From positions 173,497,244 to 173,561,243 of the forward strand of contig NC_091128.1 of NCBI RefSeq assembly GCF_040183065.1: 64,000 bases of DNA, written 5' to 3'. The translations under genes were made by a program, and so were the position numbers. The stretch comes from Periplaneta americana. Lineage: Eukaryota; Arthropoda; Insecta; Blattodea; Blattidae. Positions within the stretch are counted from its first letter, which is position 1. Each line of letters begins with the position of its first letter. Of the stretch, positions 57,470 through 64,000 are shown piece by piece. The notes beneath the pieces were generated by a model, which saw only the letters and a program-made list of their open reading frames with translations, did not search any database and had not been told where the DNA came from.

Positions 57470-57715
57470 TACCCATTTCAGCGAGTACTGGACGACCACT
57501 GCAAAATACGACAGTTTGGTCCAGGGAGCATTCTCTTTTGGCACAAGGATGATTTATGTAACATGTTTCTAAATTATTAGTCTTTTAAATACCGGTACAT
57601 TCTTTAATAAATCACTGAAAAACAAATGTGAATACATAGGATGTGGAGTGAGTACGAAATTATTATTATTTTTTATTTTTTGGCGCATCATTTTTACGTA
57701 AATAACGACAAATAA
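57470..57715. repeat. Direct repeat, copy 3 (long)
   Basis: Matches the full 56385 block through CGGTACATTCTTTAATAAAT and the ACGTAAATAACGACAAATAA end. Confidence 0.88.
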
Positions 57716-58375
57716 AAACTAACATGCCACATAACATTATTTTAAGAAATACAAGAAACAAGCATGAACAATATTCACCGTTCTTAATGATCGGGGGATA
57801 GAAAAAAAACCGTATGGAATAGAAATTACATACAAATGTGCATGTAATAAACAATAAGCAAACCATCTTCGATTACTAATTCCAAAACAACGTGAATATA
57901 GCGTGGATTGTGTAGGAAAATAATTTCTTATAAGTTGCTCCCAATGTGCATCATTGTTAACTTATGAAAACAAATGAAAATTAACATGGCATATAAACAC
58001 TATTTGAAGAAAGATAGGAGATATTAAGTAATATTCATCGTTCTTAATGATCTTCGGATGGAAAATAACAATGAAATATGTATAAAATAGAAATTACATA
58101 CAGGTGAGCATATAAAAAACAGTAAGTAGAATTATTTATTTGATTAATAAGCTTAAATTACTCCAGGTTTAGTGTGTTGTGTAACAATAGACAATGGAAT
58201 CGTTCACAGAAGTGAACTATAAATGATGTGAATCGTTTCAGTGCATCCATCTTGTGTAACAATACCCTAGAAGTGAACTATAAACGATGTGAATCGTTCA
58301 GCGACGACTTCTTACAAATAACCCATTTTTTTTTTAAGAAAAAAGCTAAAAGAGGCCATTTTACCTTTATTTTTA

Positions 58376-58825
58376 CTTACTTACGAATGACTTTTAGAGA
58401 TCCTGGAAGTCCATTGCCGCCATTGGTCCCTATCCTAAGCAAGATAAATCCAATCCCTAGCATCATGTTCCATCTCCCTCAAATCTATTTTAATATTATC
58501 CTCCCATTTACATCTCGACCTCCCCAAAGGTCTTCTTCCCTTAGGTCGTCCAATTAACACCCTAAATGCACTTCTGCATTTACTCAGACGTGCTACATGC
58601 TCTGCCTCTCTCAAACGTCTAGATTTAATGTTCCTATTATGTTGGGTGAAAAATAAAATGCGTGCAGTTTTGCGTTTTGTAACTTTGTCCTGTGACTTCA
58701 TCTCTCTTAGCACCAAATATTTTCCTAAGCACCTTATTCTCGAATATTCTTAATCTCTGTTCCTCTCATAGTGAGAGTCTTAAGATTCACAACCATACGC
58801 AACAACGCTAATATGACTTTATTTT
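58376..58825 (-). pseudogene. RTE-type LINE C-terminal fragment, diverged
   Basis: Minus strand: [40 protein letters not shown] and REMEHDARDWIYLA, with the CTTACTTACGAATGAC tail at the low end. Older than the 38419 copy. Confidence 0.85.
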
Positions 58826-58829
58826 TATT

Positions 58830-59882
58830 TACAAATATTTAAAAATGGGCTATTCCATGTGCCATGTGTCGGAAAAGGAAAGGTCCTACACACATTTTTC
58901 TAACGAAAGATTTATTATAAATCTCGAACTCATGTTTACAACATTATGAAACATTGTAATATAGATCCACTCGCTGAATAATAGTATTTGTACGCACACT
59001 ATTATTACTATTGAATCTGTGAATCAAATGAACAAGTTCTTCGTTGTATGGATTAAAGAACGAAGACCTCATAACCTCAAATTATACATAAATGTATTTT
59101 GTTAGTATCGGTACCTCAGATTACCACTTACACGAGACATAGCCCTAAGAACCAACGCTACTTCATAGTTTGGCATATTTGTAAATTGTTCTCAAAGTTG
59201 AATATTTATATTATTCCTGCACAAATTCACAATACGATATCGGACTTCTTTGTAACTCGTAATAATTGTCAACAAACTAAAATTTGCGCATGCGCACAAC
59301 TGTACAAGTGTTGCCAACTTCAGTCCTATTCGCACAATCTATCACAGCACTCCGACGTCTATTTCTATGAAACTTCCATTAAAATCAAGAGATGTCAAGA
59401 GAATGTACTATTATAGAACTCTGTACATAAGATGAAGGCTAGCTATTCATTGCCTCGTTATTGCTCATACTCTAATAAACAGTGTATTTTATACGGTCTC
59501 ATTAAATGCAACACTAAAATTAAAATTAATAAAGAAATACATTTATTAAATAAAATTAGACATCTAGTGACTGCTATTTGTACTTTGCAGGGAAATATAG
59601 AACGTAGTACAATCTTTCTCATTATTTCACCAAAGGTTGGGGACATTGAACCAAGATGTCATCAAACGTAATAGAAGTGATGTGTCAATGAAATTCGTTA
59701 TGTCAAGAAAAGGGAAAAGTTTTCAATAAACAGCATATTTTAATTTAAAGGGACTGAATATTTTAACCATAGTAGTATAACATAATGTGAGTATTGTATT
59801 AATTACACAATAAAGTTATCATTTTCTTTTGTTTTATGCTAGTATACCTTTAAAGATTTCACTTGTTTGCTTTTTGTTTCAG
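58830..59882. other. Region upstream of YKT6, no exon recognised
   Basis: No coding exon was identified. The acceptor CTTTTTGTTTCAG at 59870-59882 implies an upstream non-coding exon of YKT6, possibly in this stretch, but I could not place it. Confidence 0.4.
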
Positions 59883-59904
59883 TCAATATATTTCGAGGTT
59901 AAAT

Positions 59905-60094
59905 ATGGTTAAATTGTATGCCTTGAGTGTATTATACAAGGGGCCAAATAATGCTATTTGGCTTAAGTCTGCGTACGATTTATCTACGTTTAATTTATTT
60001 CAAAGAGGGAGTGTTCAAGAATTCATGGCATTTGTTAGTAAAACCATAGTAGAGAGAACTCAGACTGCTGCAAGACAGTCTGTGAAAGAAGGCG
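59905..60094 (+). CDS. YKT6: YKT6 v-SNARE, first coding exon
   Basis: ATG at 59905, 190 nt to the donor GTAAAT (63 codons plus one base). It encodes MVKLYALSVLYKGPNNAIWL, KSAYDLSTFNLFQRGSVQEF and MAFVSKTIVERTQTAARQSV, the longin domain of YKT6, a lipidated R-SNARE acting in ER-Golgi, endosomal and autophagosome fusion. Human YKT6 begins MKLYSLSVLYKG and has FFQRSSVQEFM at the same place. A splice acceptor at 59881-59882 lies 22 bases before the ATG, so the 5' UTR is probably split by an intron. Confidence 0.95.
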
Positions 60095-60193
60095 GTAAAT
60101 ATTTATTTACTATTTTAGAGGTATGAATTTACTTGTTTAGTTTTTCATTTAGACCTATAATATGAAATCTATATACTTTTTTTTTTTTTTCAG

Positions 60194-60294
60194 AATATAT
60201 GTGTCACGTTTATGTTCGAGGAGATAACTTAGCTGGTGTTCTAATATCAGACCATGATTATCCACATCGCGTTTCACACACATTGATCACAAAG
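60194..60294 (+). CDS. YKT6: YKT6, second coding exon
   Basis: 101 nt after a T-rich acceptor ending TTTCAG. Two bases complete a glutamate codon; then YMCHVYVRGDNLAGVLISDH and DYPHRVSHTLITK, ending in phase 0 before GTAAAT. It continues the longin domain (human YLCHVYVRNDSLAGVVISD). The SNARE motif and C-terminal CCxxM-type prenylation box must lie beyond position 64000. Confidence 0.95.
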
Positions 60295-61225
60295 GTAAAT
60301 ATTTATGTTATTGGTGTATGATAATTACTATTTTTAATTTAAAGCTGAAGTGGGAGGATACAGTGTTTCTGTGCAGTAACATCATAAATTAAGCAGCGAG
60401 AACTTTACAACCACTGAACACATTTTATTTTGTTTGCTAAATAATATTCACAAAAGATGCGACCGTTGTTATTTTAACCATGGCCATTATTGTTTAATCT
60501 CACAATTAATGTCTATATATACAAATGATGAATTTGCAAGAAAAGGTTCATTGTGTTCAGTGGTTTATAGAGCCAAAAAAGCGTTATCCGCGTTCAACGG
60601 AACTTCAGGAAAGTGCACATTTTAGATATTATATTTATACTGTGGTGTGAACGGTTTAGCCTATATGTAGAAACATGGAAGTAGGAAAGGAGTTGTGTCC
60701 AAGAAGACCATCCTTATCTGAAGCTGATTTGCACGTAGAAGAGGTCCAGGGCCCAGACCTTCCCATTAGAGTGTAGAGAGGTTAAATATGTCAGTATGTC
60801 AATCATAAGAAAACGTTGGAAATTTAATCAAAATACTGTAGGTAGGCTTACCATATATGTATATTTTTGGTAATATATGTGCCCTGGACCTGTATTGCGA
60901 GAAGATGACATGGCTGATGCTTACTATATAAACTCATTTGTGAGTCCGAATTTTCTGCAAAATGTTCAATGGACAATAGATGGTATTTGTCCAAGAAGTA
61001 TGGAATTGTAGGTTCATATATTACGCATTTTTCACGATGAAAGTCACCTGGGCTGGTCTTCGAATGCCGCAGTCCATATTGTAGGGTCAGTTATGTAACC
61101 AGCAGATGTATTTGGTGGAATAGCAATATCCTTCTGCGTGATTCGTCTTGAGAAATATCATGCACCTCTTCATATTACACAGGATAGTATTTTGTTCTTA
61201 GAGTGTCGGCAATTGTTAAAGTTCT

Positions 61226-61226
<1 letters not shown>
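60295..61226. other. YKT6 intron, unclassified old repeat
   Basis: Short reading fragments (for example HILRIFHDESHLGWSS near 61015-61065) hint at a decayed transposase but are too degraded to classify. Confidence 0.3.
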
Positions 61227-61268
<42 letters not shown>

Positions 61269-63112
61269 TTTATTGTCATTGAATGAAAAACTTCACTGTA
61301 GACATTGTCAAATGTTACAATCTTACTGCAATACATTTCATAGATATACAAAATAAAAATTTAATTATAAAAACAATGTAGATATTTATCAAATTACATA
61401 ATATAAAGTTAAAAGTACTATATTTACTAGATAAAAGACAGTATCAAGTACTAATTGTGGGTAATTTCCTAGAAGACGGGCAAAATCCAACATGGCTGAC
61501 GAAAACTACCAAAACGTTCTGCCAACTATGAAGTTCAAATGTCACCAAACATTACAAAATCAAACATGGAAAATCAAACATATATTCATATTTTTAAGGA
61601 AGAAAAAGCCTTTCAAAAAATGAAAATATGTTTAATTTTTCACCTCTGATTTTTATGGTGTTTGGTGGCATTTGAACTTCATAGTTGGTAGTACTTTTCT
61701 GGCAGTTTTCGTCCGCACTTTACCCACTACAAATCACTAAAACACAAAACAAAACAATAATTTATCACCTAATCAAACAAAATTCAATCCTCATTGACGT
61801 CTTCAAAGACAACCACTTCACTTGCATTATGACACAGGCTTCAAGGCAATCTAAACTTAAAGCATGCAGCCAACAAAGAACTAAACCACCACTTTGTCGT
61901 ACAGTCAAGTTCACATAACTAAACCATGTATTTACACAAAATGAAATTCTCTTTGAACCCTTATTACACCTTAACTTGTACGGAGAATTCAATGAACAAT
62001 TCCTTGGAATCACAGGAACAGTTTTCTCGTCAACAATCGATACAATTTTTATTCACCAGCGAAAGAACTGAACCAAAATCGACATAAAATTTAATGCTCT
62101 GTTCTATGTTCACACATCTTTCACAAATATCATAAAATGACAAACTTTCAATAGGTTTACCCATCAGACACAATATAACACCACTCACGTCAAACAACCA
62201 AGAACAACTTACTGACGTCATTATCCATTCAAAATTAACGAAAATTCTAGAACACATGATGACAACTATAACCAATCATATCGAAGGAAAATCATAAAAT
62301 GACAAACTTCCAATAGCTTTAGCCAGTAAAACAGTATAACACCACTCACTTCAAACAACCATGAACAATTAACAACGTCATTACCCATTCAAAATTAACG
62401 AAAATTCTAGAACAAATGACAACTATAACCAATCAAATTGAAACATCATCAATGCGACACCTCGTATAAAAACCTAGAACTAACATATAAAAGTTACTAA
62501 AAATCACTAACATTTAACTCTAAAGTAAAAAGGTTGGTAATACTTAGTACATCCAACCAGGTGCCCGTCTTCTATGAAATTACCTAATTGTCATATGTTT
62601 AATAACTAATTAAGAATACTACAAACAGAGGTTAATAATAAACTTTAAAATGCAACATAAGGTAGTGCAATTTTGCTCTGTTCATTAATACATTGAAATT
62701 TAAATGTAAATTTACCACTAGGTTTCATTTAAAATCTCGTTATTAAAAAAAAAAAATAAGAAACAACAACCATAACATTTAAAACTGCATTGTTTAGAAA
62801 TGTATGTCAATTTCAAAGAACTCATTTATTGAGTAAAGTGGGTTTTTAATTAACCAACGTACAATTTTGTTTTATAACTTTCAACAGGAAGAAGTTGAAT
62901 GTTTATAGGGAGCTTATTAAATAATTTGATTCCAATCAATTTATAGTATTTTTTTGTCACACTAAGTCTACAAAGTGGATAATCTAATAATTGCCTATTC
63001 CTTGTTGTATGATTGTGTATCTCACTTCTCATATTAAAATCTTGCAAATGTTCTTTCATAAACACTAGAACATCATATATGTACAGATTTATGACGGTCT
63101 GAATACCTGTCT
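61227..63112 (-). pseudogene. Jockey/CR1-like LINE 3' half, reversed, with insertion
   Basis: Minus strand gives YIYDVLVFMKEHLQDFNMRS, HNHTTRNRQLLDYPLCRLSV and IGIKLFNKLPINIQLLP (62850-63110), a LINE C-terminus. A long 3' UTR ends with CAATGACAATAAATATT and an (ATT)n tail at 61227-61269. A TIR element (61460-62584) is inserted in the UTR. Confidence 0.82.
61460..62584. mobile_element. 1.1-kb TIR element with internal duplication
   Basis: GGTAATTTCCTAGAAGACGG at 61460 pairs with the inverse ending TTCTATGAAATTACC at 62584. TAATTGT flanks both sides (61452-61458, 62585-62591). An inverted pair lies at 61490-61550 and 61665-61715 (ATGGCTGACGAAAACTACC against AGTTTTCGTCCGC), and a block of about 164 bp is tandemly repeated at 62128-62445. 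No transposase. Confidence 0.78.
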
Positions 63113-63335
63113 GTATGTGATGGTGATGGGTATTCCTCAATGCTTTACCAAAAGAGCAGATACCCAACATACGTGTGCAATAGTTTTGGTCTCATTGTGA
63201 CCATGTCGACAGTGATTGCTGTCTTGCGACCTTCCTGGTAAAGCACGTATAGGATATACATGAGCTGTCATTTTTAGACCATCTTTACATTCACTGCTTG
63301 TAAGATTCATGGGACTATAATAATACCTAGGTAAT
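63113..63335 (-). pseudogene. LINE fragment with CCHC-like C-terminus (R2-like)
   Basis: Minus strand: MTAHVYPIRALPGRSQDSNH, then CRHGHNETKTIAHVC, a Cys/His cluster like that at the end of R2-type proteins, then LGICSFGKALRNTHHHHIQT, where it joins the next LINE at about 63112. Confidence 0.65.
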
Positions 63336-63337
63336 AA

Positions 63338-63338
63338 C

Positions 63339-63372
<34 letters not shown>
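63338..63372. repeat. (AAT)n microsatellite
   Basis: A pure AAT tract next to the R2-like fragment. Confidence 0.95.
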
Positions 63373-63404
63373 GTTCATACATAGTTTTGTGTCAAAGGGC
63401 AAGT

Positions 63405-63945
63405 CTTTCACTGCAAACCCAGCATTCTCCAATCTTTTCTATTTTCTGCCTTTCTTTTTGTCTTCACATATGATCCATATATCTTAATGTCGTCTATCAT
63501 CTGATATCTTCTTCTGCCCCAAACTCTTCTCCCGTTCACCATTCCTTCCATCCTTCAGTAGGCAGTTTCTTCTCAGCCAGTTACCCAACCCCTTTTCTCT
63601 TCCTGATCAGTTTCAGCATTATTTTTCTTCACCCACTCTTTCCAACACAGCTTTATTGCTTATTCTGTCTGTCCATTTCACACATTCCATTCTTCTCCAC
63701 ATACACATTTCAAATGCTTCCAGTCGCTTCTCTTCTCTTCGTCATAATGTCCATGTTTCTGCCCCATACAATACCACACTCCACACAAAGCACTTCACCA
63801 ATCTCTTCCTTAGTTCTCTTTCCAGAAGTCCGCAGAAGATGCGCCTCTTTCTATTAAAAGCTTCCTTTGCCATTGCTATCCTCCTTTTGACTTCCTGACA
63901 GCAGCTCATGTTAGAGGAGACGCAAGAAGAGCTTGCCACGGAAAG
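63405..63945 (-). pseudogene. RTE-type LINE C-terminal fragment
   Basis: Minus strand: CQEVKRRIAMAKEAFNRKRR, ERELRKRLVKCFVWSVVLYG, AETWTLRRSDEKRLEAFEMW, then NGRRVWGRRRYQMIDDIKIY. The same family as 29357-29578. The last 60 bases of the window hold nothing recognisable. Confidence 0.88.
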
Positions 63946-64000
63946 CTGAGCGAACTTTCGGAAACGTTCGGCTGCACTCGACCTCGCTTTGATTCGGTTG

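Larger units (their letters stand above)
56088..58323. mobile_element. 2.2-kb TIR element carrying a minisatellite
   Basis: GGTTATTTACAAGAAGTCGT at 56088 and ACGACTTCTTACAAATAACC ending 58322 form inverted ends of about 37 bp, continuing into CGCTGAACGATTCACAT. T-rich flanks (ATTTTTT) may be the target duplication. Inside are the 60-bp array and repeated blocks of 140-290 bp. No transposase was found. Confidence 0.72.

Noticed and set aside
43910-59880. The missing 5' exon of MRPS6
   Set aside because: I scanned the minus strand for a YELPLLLR-like start and a GYF/NYF junction and found none that fits with splice sites. It may lie outside the window.
60680-61200. A decayed transposase in the YKT6 intron
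   Set aside because: Short suggestive peptides occur, but the motifs are not in a family order I can defend.

Overview
The window looks like a repeat-rich insect genome, most probably a cockroach or other blattodean. Three genes are recognisable by protein similarity, all split by introns with GT/AG borders: DIS3 (Rrp44), MRPS6 and YKT6. Nearly everything else is transposable-element sequence: mariner, piggyBac, hAT, Tigger/pogo and Harbinger-like DNA elements, several LINE clades, tRNA-derived SINEs and AAT-type microsatellites. The cockroach assignment is inference from general repeat content, not from a search.

Layout. Positions 1877-39951 (+) carry the last nine coding exons of DIS3, about 516 residues covering the RNB nuclease domain, the S1 region and the C-terminus. 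The PIN domain, cold-shock domains and promoter lie upstream of the window. Every exon junction was phased by hand and all nine join in frame. A poly(A) signal follows at 40122. Positions 42360-43909 (-) carry the last two exons of the mitochondrial ribosomal protein gene MRPS6, tail to tail with DIS3; its 5' exon was not found. Positions 59905-60294 (+) carry the first two coding exons of YKT6, which continues beyond 64000.

The introns and intergenic DNA are stacked mobile elements. In order: mariner-1 (193-1483); a 4.7-kb TIR element with a LINE inside (5363-10046); a degenerate transposase-like gene of an uncharacterised family (11345-12895); mariner-2 (16181-17512); an R1-like LINE split by a solo LTR, a piggyBac and a SINE dimer (17762-23060); a solo LTR and a 188-bp palindrome (24090-25074); a second, better preserved member of the uncharacterised family with clear TIRs (30891-33134); a structurally complete hAT with an open 494-codon transposase and perfect 8-bp target duplication (36197-38392); RTE-type LINE fragments throughout; an apparent SINE sharing the 3' tail of a LINE (45936-46586); and a 2.2-kb TIR element carrying a 60-bp coding-like minisatellite (56088-58323).

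The host genes do not form a functional unit: DIS3 acts in RNA exosome decay, MRPS6 in the mitochondrial ribosome and YKT6 in membrane fusion. The best candidates for new biology are the uncharacterised DDE-like transposon family, the intact hAT, the SINE directly abutting a DIS3 splice acceptor, and the LINE-tailed SINE.
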